The notes beneath the pieces were generated by a model, which was given only the letters and a program-made list of their open reading frames with translations, made no database searches and was not told the DNA's origin. The translations under genes and the position numbers were made by a program. 13,093 bases of DNA, from positions 1 to 13,093 of the forward strand of contig JASLGO010000098.1 of the NCBI GenBank assembly GCA_030150135.1. The letters are read 5' to 3'. Shown here one piece after another: positions 6,801-13,093 of the stretch. The stretch comes from Aquirhabdus sp. (lineage in GTDB: Bacteria > Pseudomonadota > Gammaproteobacteria > Pseudomonadales > Moraxellaceae). The first letter of the stretch is position 1. Each line of letters opens with the position of its first letter.

Positions 6801-6830
6801 AATGATCGGCGAGAGTTGGTCATTTTTTTT
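6801..6830 (+). terminator. Intrinsic terminator after the AdeT-like gene
   Basis: AATGATCGGC (6801-6810) pairs with GTTGGTCATT (6815-6824) through a GAGA loop, followed by an uninterrupted T tract to 6830. On the other strand it also faces the small minus-strand gene ending at 6930, with a short T-rich tail, so it may serve both genes. Confidence 0.85.
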
Positions 6831-6929
6831 GTATTTTTTGAACGTCATTAGACGTGATTTGATTTTGATGCAGGATGAATCAACCAGATCGAGAGAAATC
6901 AGGAGTATGGGTTGGTCGATCGTGACGGA

Positions 6930-7211
6930 TTAGATTTCCTTATCACCTGCGATTTCTATTGAAAGAAGCAAGTCAATTGGTAGGTCAATTAATTCATCCG
7001 TGATCGTTTTAAAAATGACATCTATGGTTGAGTGTTTGAAATTAATACTTTTTATTTTCACTAAGTTATGTGGTGAATTATCTCCAATCATGTTGATATT
7101 AAAGTAGCAATCCTCTCGAACACACCAAATCAAAAACTGATTGATTGCCAATTGTTCGCCGCAGGATAGCTCGCTGTATGTGTGGAGTTCTGGTGTTCGT
7201 GGTGTAGTCAT
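6930..7211 (-). CDS. Small hypothetical protein, 93 residues
   Basis: I do not recognise this protein. It is likely to be a real gene: the ATG is preceded on the minus strand by AGAAGGA about 8 nt upstream, the frame is not a shadow of another gene, and it lies back to back with prfC. It has no signal peptide or membrane segment. The C-terminal two thirds alternate in a pattern of beta strands (YFNINMIGD, LVKIKSINFK, TIDVIFKTI, IDLLLSIEIAG), which could form a small barrel such as an Sm-like or Rof-like fold; that is only a guess. Two Cys lie in the N-terminal part (SCGEQ, WCVRED). It is acidic overall in its C-terminal half. The 184 nt to the prfC start would hold promoters for both genes. 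Confidence 0.65.
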   Translation of the reverse strand: MTTPRTPELHTYSELSCGEQLAINQFLIWCVREDCYFNINMIGDNSPHNLVKIKSINFKHSTIDVIFKTITDELIDLPIDLLLSIEIAGDKEI

Positions 7212-7274
7212 TTTATTTATCCTTCTTTTCTTTTAACTTAATTCAAGCAGCTAGCTACATCAAAAAGGTTTCAG

Positions 7275-7302
7275 TTCATCACAAATTTACTAATGCTATA
7301 AT
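7275..7302 (+). promoter_or_regulatory. prfC promoter with extended -10
   Basis: TGCTATAAT (7294-7302) is a perfect extended -10 (TGn plus TATAAT). TTCATC at 7275-7280, 16 nt upstream, is a poor -35, which an extended -10 tolerates. Transcription would start near 7309 and leave a leader of roughly 87 nt before the prfC ATG. The leader carries two copies of GTGTACAT (7355-7372 region). Confidence 0.65.
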
Positions 7303-7395
7303 ATGGCACATTCACGCCAACATGATGTAATAATCTCTGGTAGCATTTTTATTTGTGTACATCAGTGTGTACATATCATCAGATTACGTTTAAAT

Positions 7396-8985
7396 ATGAC
7401 TGAACAAATCCTTGAAGAAATAAACATTCGCCGCACTTTTGCGATTATCTCTCACCCTGACGCGGGTAAAACCACAATTACTGAGAAACTCCTGCTTTGG
7501 GGTAAAGCGATTGCTGTTGCTGGTACGGTCAAAAGCCGTAAGAGTGACCGTCATGCGACTTCCGATTGGATGGAGATGGAAAAAGAGCGCGGTATCTCGA
7601 TTACCACGTCGGTGATGCAGTTTCCTTATCGCGATCACATTATTAATCTCCTTGATACCCCAGGACATGAAGACTTTAGTGAAGATACTTACCGCACCTT
7701 GACGGCTGTGGATTCTGCGCTGATGGTGATTGATGGCGCGAAGGGTGTAGAAGAGCGTACGATCAAGTTGATGGATGTCTGTCGGATGCGCGATACGCCG
7801 ATCATTTCTTTCGTCAATAAGCTCGACCGTGAAATTCGTGAGCCGCTGGAATTGCTCGACGAAATCGAAAATGTGATGAAGATCAAATGTGTACCGATCA
7901 CATGGCCGATGGGTAAAGGTCGTGACTTTGTTGGGGTATATCACTTAGCGGAAGATCGTGTTTATCTATATCAATCGGGTCATGGATCAGAAATCGTCGA
8001 GGTGGAAACACGTCAGGGCTATGATCATCCTGATATTCGCGAACGCATGGGACAAGAGTTTGCGCGTTTTGAAGAGTCGTTAGAGTTGGTACAAGTCGCA
8101 AGTGATCCGTTTGATGAAGAATTATTTTTAGCGGGTAAACAAACGCCTGTGCTGTTCGGTACGGCGCTGGGTAATTTTGGCGTGGATCAGGTTCTGAATG
8201 CCTTTGTCGATTGGGCGCCGCGTCCAAAAGATCATCCAGCAGTGCAGCGTACAGTTGCGGCAAGTGAAACAGGTTTTAGTGGTTTTGTATTTAAAATTCA
8301 AGCCAATATGGATCCAAAACATCGTGACCGTATTGCATTTATGCGCATTTGCTCAGGTAAATATGAAAAAGGCGTCAAGATGCAGCATGTGCGTGTTGGC
8401 AAAGAGGTGCGCATTTCCGATGCGCTGACTTTTCTTGCGGGCGAACGAGCGCATTTAGAGGAAGCATGGCCGGGCGATATTATTGGTTTACATAATCACG
8501 GCACAATTCAGATTGGTGATACCTTTACCGCAGGTGAAAAACTGCATTTCACTGGGATTCCGCATTTTGCACCTGAAATGTTCCGACGTGTTCGCTTAAA
8601 AGATCCTTTGAAATCCAAGCAATTACAGAAAGGTTTGAAAGAGTTGTCAGAAGAAGGCGCGACACAGGTCTTTATGCCATTTAACTCCAATGATCTGATT
8701 CTCGGTGCAGTCGGTGTACTTCAGTTTGAAGTCGTCGCGTTCCGTCTGAAAGAAGAATATAAAGTAGATTGTGTGTATGAGCCGATTAGCATCTCGACGG
8801 TACGTTGGGTCTCTTCGGATGATGAACGTAAGTTTGAAGAATTTAAGAAAAAGGCTCATGATCAATTGTCACAAGATGGCGGTGGTTTCTTAACTTATCT
8901 TGCGCCAAGTCGAGTGAATTTACAGTTGATGCAAGAGCGTTGGCCTGATATTCAGTTCCGTGCGACGCGTGAACATCGTGAGTGA
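7396..8985 (+). CDS. prfC: Peptide chain release factor 3 (RF3)
   Basis: Translational GTPase that removes RF1/RF2 from the ribosome after peptide release. At 529 residues it has the same length as Escherichia coli RF3. The G domain shows G1 SHPDAGKTT (about 19-27), the switch region KERGISIT, G3 DTPGH (87-91) and G4 NKLD (141-144). These are followed by the RF3 features VYHLAEDRVYLY and the domain II/III blocks FVFKIQANMDPKHRDRIAF and QVFMPFNSNDLILGAVGVLQFEV. The frame is open further upstream to an ATG at 7303, but that ATG overlaps the -10 box and so lies outside the predicted transcript, and MTEQILEEINIRRTFAIISH matches the normal RF3 N-terminus. No clear Shine-Dalgarno sequence precedes the ATG. 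It stands as a single gene. Confidence 0.97.
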   Translation: MTEQILEEINIRRTFAIISHPDAGKTTITEKLLLWGKAIAVAGTVKSRKSDRHATSDWMEMEKERGISITTSVMQFPYRDHIINLLDTPGHEDFSEDTYRTLTAVDSALMVIDGAKGVEERTIKLMDVCRMRDTPIISFVNKLDREIREPLELLDEIENVMKIKCVPITWPMGKGRDFVGVYHLAEDRVYLYQSGHGSEIVEVETRQGYDHPDIRERMGQEFARFEESLELVQVASDPFDEELFLAGKQTPVLFGTALGNFGVDQVLNAFVDWAPRPKDHPAVQRTVAASETGFSGFVFKIQANMDPKHRDRIAFMRICSGKYEKGVKMQHVRVGKEVRISDALTFLAGERAHLEEAWPGDIIGLHNHGTIQIGDTFTAGEKLHFTGIPHFAPEMFRRVRLKDPLKSKQLQKGLKELSEEGATQVFMPFNSNDLILGAVGVLQFEVVAFRLKEEYKVDCVYEPISISTVRWVSSDDERKFEEFKKKAHDQLSQDGGGFLTYLAPSRVNLQLMQERWPDIQFRATREHRE

Positions 8986-9001
8986 CTGTACAGATGCTTT
9001 C

Positions 9002-9078
9002 AAATCTCCCCTTGTCCCTCTTTCTCTAAAGAGGGGTAAAAGCTCCTTCCTTTAGAAAAGAAAGGTCGGGATGGATTT
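9002..9078. repeat. REP-like intergenic element with two hairpins
   Basis: The unit begins AAATCTCCCC and ends GGGATGGATTT, imperfect inverted ends. Inside are two adjacent hairpins: CCCTCTTT (9016-9023) with AAAGAGGG (9028-9035), and CCTTCCTT (9045-9052) with AAGAAAGG (9058-9065, one mismatch). The 'AAATC(C)CCC ... two purine/pyrimidine stems ... GGATTT' layout is, from memory, a dispersed Acinetobacter intergenic repeat. There is no U-rich tail on either strand; it could still slow polymerase or protect the prfC mRNA end. Copies elsewhere cannot be checked here. Confidence 0.6.
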
Positions 9079-9147
9079 GACAGGCATACGATCAATAGAC
9101 TTCACAAGGTGTGTAGATACCTATGCCTTTAAGAGGAAGACTTGCCC

Positions 9148-9993
9148 ATGCCTGTAGCCCTCATTGATACGCATACACATTTTGATGTTGATGAGTTTGA
9201 TCATGATCGCATTAAACTTGCTGAGCAAGCGAAGCAACAGGGTGTGCAGGCTCTGGTATTAATTGGCTATTTGGCACAATATTTTGATCGTCTCGATTTG
9301 GTGAAAGCGCAATTAAATCAACAGGTCAACAGTCCGATCACGTTACTTGCGCCGGGTTTGCATCCTTTTTATATCCAGCAGCATCAAGACGATCATTTGG
9401 TGCAGTTAGATGAGTTTTTGACATCTCATTCCTGTGTTGCAGTTGGTGAAATAGGTTTGGATACCTTTACTACCGAAATGAAACAGCCCGCGGTCTATCA
9501 ACGCCAAAAAGACTTTTTCAGTCAGCAATTAGAGTTAGCCAAAAATCATCATCTTCCTGTGATGCTGCATATCCGTCGCGCGCATGCGGATGCGTTGGCA
9601 ATCCTGAAGCAGCATCATTTCAAAAATGGCGGTATTGCTCATGCTTTTGGTGGAGGTGTTGAAGAAGCCAAGGCATTTATTAAGCTAGGTTTCAAACTCG
9701 GCATTAATGGACTCGTGACTGATCCAAATGCAAAACGATTGCGGACTGTAGTTCAGGCGGTTGGTGCAGAGAATTTGGTTTTAGAAACGGATTGTCCTGA
9801 CATGACACCGATCTGTTGTCGAGTGGCAGGCGAGGCGCATACGCGGAATACGCCAGTCAATTTACCAGCCGTTTTAGATGAGCTTTCAATGTTGCTGAAA
9901 ATGGATCAACAGCTGTTGGCAGAAAAGCTTTGGCAAAATACCAGCCAATGTTTGGCATTAGATTGGAAATATGGCAATGCAAGAAACAATTGA
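9148..9993 (+). CDS. TatD-family metal-dependent hydrolase (YjjV type)
   Basis: TIM-barrel deoxyribonuclease/hydrolase of 281 residues, close in pattern to E. coli YjjV. The two-metal site is complete: DTHTHFD (His9, His11), VGEIGLD (Glu101), HIRRAH (His141), IAHAFGGG (His165) and ETDCPD (Asp215). The GLHP motif also fits the family. TatD proteins have 3'-5' DNA exonuclease activity and are tied to DNA repair or turnover; the substrate of the YjjV branch is not settled. I chose the ATG at 9148, which has AGAGGA about 10 nt upstream; the TTG at 9142 would be too close to it. The 3' end overlaps tcdA, so the two are likely translated from one message. Confidence 0.92.
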   Translation: MPVALIDTHTHFDVDEFDHDRIKLAEQAKQQGVQALVLIGYLAQYFDRLDLVKAQLNQQVNSPITLLAPGLHPFYIQQHQDDHLVQLDEFLTSHSCVAVGEIGLDTFTTEMKQPAVYQRQKDFFSQQLELAKNHHLPVMLHIRRAHADALAILKQHHFKNGGIAHAFGGGVEEAKAFIKLGFKLGINGLVTDPNAKRLRTVVQAVGAENLVLETDCPDMTPICCRVAGEAHTRNTPVNLPAVLDELSMLLKMDQQLLAEKLWQNTSQCLALDWKYGNARNN

Positions 9994-10786
9994 TCAATCT
10001 GAACAATCAATGTCTGAAAACGATCCAGAAAATCATATCGATGATCAATACGATCGCCGTTTCGGCGGAACCTCAAAAGTCTATGGTGAGAAAGCGTTTT
10101 CTCAATTCGAAAACGCGCATGTCATGGTGATAGGTATTGGTGGTGTTGGCTCATGGGCGGTTGAAGCACTGGCGCGTAGCGGCGTTGGTGAGTTGACGCT
10201 TGTTGATATGGACGTATTGGTTGCGTCTAATGTCAATCGCCAACTGCCCGCGCTAACAGAAACCTTTGGGCATGACAAAATCCGTGTGATGGCTGATCGC
10301 GCTCGCAGTATTAATCCACGGATTAAGATCAATTCGGTTGATGATTTTTTAACGCCTGACAATGTCAAAGATCTGTTGGCAAATAAACCGAATGTTGTGC
10401 TGGATTGCATTGATGATGTGAAGGCAAAAATTGCGCTGATTTGGCATTGTCGGTTTAATAAAATTCCCTTGATTGTATCAGGTGGTGCTGGCGGCAAGAC
10501 TGATCCGCTCAAGGTACGTGTCGCGGATTTATCACAAACTGAACAAGATCCGATGCTGGCAAAAATTCGTCGTGAGCTGCGTACCCATGGTATGTGTAAA
10601 AAACCAAAAGAGAAGTTTGGGATTACTTGTATTTATTCGATTGATAATCCCTTTGTGCCAGATAGTAGCTGCAATGCGGGTGGCTTACAGTGTGGTGGTT
10701 ATGGCTCAGCTGTGACCGTGACTTCTGCCTTTGGTATGGTTGCTGCGGCTGAGGTGTTAAAGCGTTTAGAGAAGTTGATGGCTTAA
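9971..10786 (+). CDS. tcdA: tRNA threonylcarbamoyladenosine dehydratase (TcdA/CsdL)
   Basis: E1-like (ThiF/MoeB fold) ATP-dependent enzyme that dehydrates t6A at position 37 of tRNA to the cyclic ct6A form. The 271 residues fit the family. DQYDRRFGG (about 25-33) is the typical opening, the nucleotide-binding loop is VIGIGGVGSW (53-62), followed by LVDMDVL (77-83), ASNVNRQ (85-91) and DCIDDVKAK (145-153). The late Cys-rich block SSCNAGGLQCGGYGSAV is also characteristic. The first ATG (9971) overlaps tatD by 23 nt; GGAA at 9965-9968 is 8 nt from the ATG at 9977, so translation may start there, two residues later. The overlap suggests translational coupling to tatD. The gene ends just before a bidirectional terminator. 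Confidence 0.95.
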   Translation: MAMQETIDQSEQSMSENDPENHIDDQYDRRFGGTSKVYGEKAFSQFENAHVMVIGIGGVGSWAVEALARSGVGELTLVDMDVLVASNVNRQLPALTETFGHDKIRVMADRARSINPRIKINSVDDFLTPDNVKDLLANKPNVVLDCIDDVKAKIALIWHCRFNKIPLIVSGGAGGKTDPLKVRVADLSQTEQDPMLAKIRRELRTHGMCKKPKEKFGITCIYSIDNPFVPDSSCNAGGLQCGGYGSAVTVTSAFGMVAAAEVLKRLEKLMA

Positions 10787-10806
10787 AGAATTATTGCTAT
10801 TCCAAT

Positions 10807-10838
10807 AAAAAAACGAGCTGGATTCAGCTCGTTTTTTT
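10807..10838. terminator. Bidirectional terminator between tcdA and the thiolase gene
   Basis: A perfect palindrome: AAAAAAACGAGCTG (10807-10820), loop GATT, then CAGCTCGTTTTTTT (10825-10838). The CGAGCTG stem with a seven-T tract on each strand makes it work in both directions, as expected between the convergent genes. Confidence 0.93.
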
Positions 10839-10859
10839 ACATTATATTTTGAGGATTGA

Positions 10860-12038
10860 TTAAACCAACTCAATCGCCACAGCAGTTGCTTCCCCGCCAC
10901 CGATACACAGAGTTGCGATACCTTTTTTGCCGCCAGTGCGTTTCAGGGCATGGATCAGGGTCAGGATAATGCGTGAACCTGTTGAACCTACTGGGTGACC
11001 AAGTGCACATGCACCGCCATTGATATTCACTTTTGCAGGATCGAGGTTGTATTTATCAATCGCCGCCATAGTAACCATCGCAAACGCTTCGTTGATTTCC
11101 CACAAATCAACTTCCGCAGCAGACCAACCAGTTTTGTTTAATACTTTTTGTACCGCGCCAACTGGTGCAATGGTGAACTCGCTTGGGTGTTGTGAGTTTG
11201 ATGCAGTTGCAAGGATACGTGCTAAAGGTTTTAGACCTTTTGCGGTTGCAGTCGATTCGCGCATCAGCACAAGTGCAGATGCACCATCACTGATTGAGCT
11301 TGCATTAGCCGCAGTAATCGTACCGTCTTTTGCAAACGCAGGTTTTAGAGTAGGGATTTTGTCCAATTTTGCATTTAAAGGCTGTTCGTCCTGTGCGATT
11401 TCAACATCACCGCCGCGACCTTTTACAGTGACTGGAACGATTTCATCTTTGAAGTAACCTTCAGTGATCGCAGTTTGAGCACGTTTCAATGAACGAATTG
11501 CAAAATCATCCATTTGTTCACGGGTATAGTTCAATGTATTTGCAGTATCTTGCGCAAACGAACCCATCAAACGACCAGTTTCAGCATCTTCCAAACCGTC
11601 GAAGAACATATGATCTTTGATTTCGCCATGCCCCATGCGGTAGCCACCGCGCGCTTTAGGCAATAAATAGGGTGCGTTGGTCATAGATTCCATACCACCT
11701 GCAACAACGATATCGGCACTTTCAGCCTTAAGCATATCAGTCGCTTGCATGACAGCCTTCATGCCTGACCCACACAGTTTGTTGATTGTCACGGCAGCAG
11801 TTGCATCAGGTAAACCTGCTTTACGCATTGCTTGACGTGCGGGACCTTGTTTTAAGCCCGCAGGAAGTACGCAGCCCATGATGACTTCTTGAATATCGCC
11901 AGCTTGTAAACCAGCACGCTCAACAGCTGCACGGATAACTACGGCGCCAAGTTCTGGTGCGGTTACGCTAGCCAATGAGCCTTGGAAACCACCCATAGCA
12001 GTACGTGCACCGCTAACGATTACGATTGATTCACTCAT
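10860..12038 (-). CDS. Acetyl-CoA C-acetyltransferase (thiolase)
   Basis: Condenses two acetyl-CoA to acetoacetyl-CoA, or runs in reverse. At 392 residues with Cys89 (NKLCGSG), His348 (CALGHPVG) and Cys378 (CIGGGEA), the catalytic residues fall at exactly the positions of the Zoogloea biosynthetic thiolase; NEAF (316-319) is also present. Length and motifs fit the AtoB/PhaA type better than the long-chain FadA type, although substrate range cannot be read directly. GGAG lies 6 nt before the ATG. The gene stands alone: no phaB, phaC or CoA-transferase genes are in the window, so the pathway (polyhydroxybutyrate, short-chain fatty acid or amino-acid breakdown) is open. It converges on tcdA across a symmetric terminator. 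Confidence 0.94.
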   Translation of the reverse strand: MSESIVIVSGARTAMGGFQGSLASVTAPELGAVVIRAAVERAGLQAGDIQEVIMGCVLPAGLKQGPARQAMRKAGLPDATAAVTINKLCGSGMKAVMQATDMLKAESADIVVAGGMESMTNAPYLLPKARGGYRMGHGEIKDHMFFDGLEDAETGRLMGSFAQDTANTLNYTREQMDDFAIRSLKRAQTAITEGYFKDEIVPVTVKGRGGDVEIAQDEQPLNAKLDKIPTLKPAFAKDGTITAANASSISDGASALVLMRESTATAKGLKPLARILATASNSQHPSEFTIAPVGAVQKVLNKTGWSAAEVDLWEINEAFAMVTMAAIDKYNLDPAKVNINGGACALGHPVGSTGSRIILTLIHALKRTGGKKGIATLCIGGGEATAVAIELV

Positions 12039-12083
12039 GAGTCACTCCGAGTTTAAAAAATACGATGTAAAAAATACAAATCT

Positions 12084-12111
12084 TTAGTAAAAAAGATCAG
12101 ACTAAAGTCAA
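12084..12111 (-). promoter_or_regulatory. Possible thiolase promoter
   Basis: Read on the minus strand, TTGACT (12106-12111) matches five of six bases of the -35 consensus and TACTAA (12084-12089) is a fair -10 with a 16-nt spacer. It lies 45 nt before the thiolase ATG. Further up, GCTATATATAGC (12141-12152) is a perfect 12-bp palindrome that could be a regulator site. Nothing else is evident in the 12039-12249 gap. Confidence 0.35.
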
Positions 12112-12249
12112 ATAAAATAACAGCGAATATAAATGGTTCAGCTATATATAGCCTATGATACAAAATCTAGGCATGTTACGCCGCGAGAACGGGTGACTAG
12201 TATGATCATTTTTGACAAAAAGGCATTAGCGTAAAAGACCATTAAGCAT

Positions 12250-12861
12250 TCAACATGTCAGCGGGTTACCATCGGTGCCTTCATAAATACCATCATGGTT
12301 TAGGTCTGGGGATGGTCGAACATGCCCCATCATGCTGAGTACAACTGATCGATGATATCGTGAGTTTTCGCCACAATAGAGCAATGAACCGTTACTGCCG
12401 AGGGGCAATCCGCTTTCTTGAAAAATAATATGTGGGCGGTGAGCTGCTCCGCGCCAGATTAAATTTCCGTAATGTAACTCAAGCGGGGTGTAGAGCAAGA
12501 TATGATCTGTTGGGGGGTCGATTTGTCCATTATGGTTTAAATCCGTGAAGGTTAGCATGCCATCACGCCATTGACCTGTACATCCTGATGATACTCCTCC
12601 ACAAACGGAAATCGCAGTACGATACGTCAGAGTACTAGAACGAGCAAAACTTAGAGCGGGTGCAATTTTTCTAAATAACTGACGTGCTTCGCTTTCCTTT
12701 TGCCAATTTTGGAATGATGGAAAGGCAATCAGTGCCAGAATGACGAGAATGCCCATAGTGATCATTAGTTCTACAAGCGTAAATCCACATTGTGTGCTAA
12801 AGAAGAAGATGCGGTGTGATTTTGTTTCGTGGGATTTTTTTTGTTGATTCATAATAGACAT
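12250..12861 (-). CDS. GspH/FimT-family pseudopilin
   Basis: Minor pilin-like protein of type IV pilus or type II secretion assembly. A long positively charged leader of 26 residues ends in QCG, and the prepilin peptidase site is Gly26-Phe27 with the conserved Glu at +5 (FTLVELMITMGILVILALIAF). The hydrophobic helix covers about 27-50. The globular part follows the GspH pattern, with LTFTDLNHNGQID (103-115) and IIFQESGLPLGSNGSLLYCG near the C-terminus. Cysteines at 87, 94, 163 and 203 could pair. A second acidic loop, DLNHDGIYE (186-194), resembles the first. Start could be Met1 or Met4; neither has a clear ribosome site. No other pilin gene lies inside the window, so FimT- versus FimU-type cannot be decided. 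Confidence 0.85.
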   Translation of the reverse strand: MSIMNQQKKSHETKSHRIFFFSTQCGFTLVELMITMGILVILALIAFPSFQNWQKESEARQLFRKIAPALSFARSSTLTYRTAISVCGGVSSGCTGQWRDGMLTFTDLNHNGQIDPPTDHILLYTPLELHYGNLIWRGAAHRPHIIFQESGLPLGSNGSLLYCGENSRYHRSVVLSMMGHVRPSPDLNHDGIYEGTDGNPLTC

Positions 12862-13093
12862 TGTAAGATTTTTGCTGAATATAATACTGTTTTAATGGCA
12901 CTTTACACTAGTGTGTAGATTGTTTTAATATAAAATTGTTCGGTCGATAAGGTCGAAGGTGTTTCTAAATTTTACTAAACAGCAACAGAAGCACTGGTCG
13001 ACTTGGTTAACAATTGAAACAAGATGTAACGCTCGCTTCACCAGAAAGATCGTGTTATTGTGCACTCTACAAGTAGATAGAAGCAAGTAGAGT
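12862..13093. other. Intergenic right edge with short repeats, no gene seen
   Basis: No coding frame, tRNA or rRNA is recognisable. ACACTAGTGT (12905-12914) is a perfect 10-bp palindrome upstream of the pseudopilin gene. At the edge, CAAGTAG occurs at 13070-13076 and 13084-13090 (14-bp period), and ACTCTAC (13064-13070) pairs with GTAGAGT (13087-13093), so a hairpin or a paired protein site is possible. The stretch is AT-rich to about 12980 and more mixed after that, which may mark the leader of something beyond the window. Confidence 0.4.

Noticed and set aside
7303..7395. Longer RF3 with 31 extra N-terminal residues
   Set aside because: The upstream ATG overlaps the -10 box and would precede the predicted transcript start; the protein from 7396 already has full RF3 length.
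7390..7944. 184-codon open frame on the minus strand inside prfC
   Set aside because: It is antisense to strongly conserved RF3 coding sequence, shows no family pattern and is rich in His/Arg/Thr as expected of a shadow frame.
9077..9082. Perfect TTGACA as a tatD promoter -35
   Set aside because: No acceptable -10 lies 15-19 nt downstream, so a promoter could not be supported.
10102..10512. 136-codon open frame on the minus strand inside tcdA
   Set aside because: Ser/Thr-rich, low-complexity shadow of the TcdA frame with no ribosome site of its own.
11020..11457. 145-codon plus-strand frame inside the thiolase gene
   Set aside because: Antisense to the catalytic half of the thiolase; no recognisable domain.
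12862..13093. rRNA or tRNA gene at the right edge
   Set aside because: No 5S, 16S or 23S signature and no cloverleaf or T-loop motif could be found in the visible part.

Overview
The window looks like chromosomal DNA of an Acinetobacter-type gammaproteobacterium (Moraxellaceae). The basis is family recognition: a BfmR/BfmS-type two-component pair at the left end, a solute-binding protein of the Acinetobacter AdeT1/2 type, moderate-to-low GC, and a short two-hairpin intergenic repeat of a kind I associate with Acinetobacter. No database search was possible, so the species is not assigned.

Layout from left to right. (1) bfmR (5' end cut off by the window) and bfmS, both rightward, are separated by 216 nt that hold a strong UUCG-loop terminator and a second hairpin. 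(2) A short imperfect inverted-repeat element lies between bfmS and a convergent tetR gene. (3) The tetR gene is divergent from an MpaB/Lcp-type (DUF2236) haem oxygenase homologue. A near-perfect palindromic operator candidate lies between them. An HSDL2-like short-chain dehydrogenase follows on the same strand as the oxygenase. (4) An exported AdeT1/2-type binding-protein gene sits between two terminators of nearly the same sequence. (5) A small unknown gene on the minus strand is divergent from prfC (release factor 3), which has an extended -10 promoter. (6) After a REP-like repeat come tatD (YjjV-type) and tcdA, which overlap. (7) A symmetric bidirectional terminator separates tcdA from a convergent thiolase gene (acetyl-CoA acetyltransferase). 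(8) A minus-strand GspH/FimT-type pseudopilin gene follows, then about 230 nt with no gene but with short repeats at the right edge.

How the genes fit together. bfmRS is an envelope and biofilm sensor-regulator pair. The tetR / oxygenase / SDR block looks like a small regulated oxidation module for a hydrophobic substrate; this is inference from families and layout. prfC, tatD and tcdA are housekeeping functions (translation termination, metal-dependent nuclease, tRNA t6A cyclisation). The thiolase belongs to acetyl-CoA/acetoacetyl-CoA metabolism and the pseudopilin to type IV pilus or type II secretion assembly. I see no insertion-sequence transposase, CRISPR array, phage gene, tRNA or rRNA. 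Most of the window is ordinary chromosome. The parts most worth a second look are the bfmR-bfmS intergenic region, the tetR/MpaB-like locus and the small unknown gene beside prfC.
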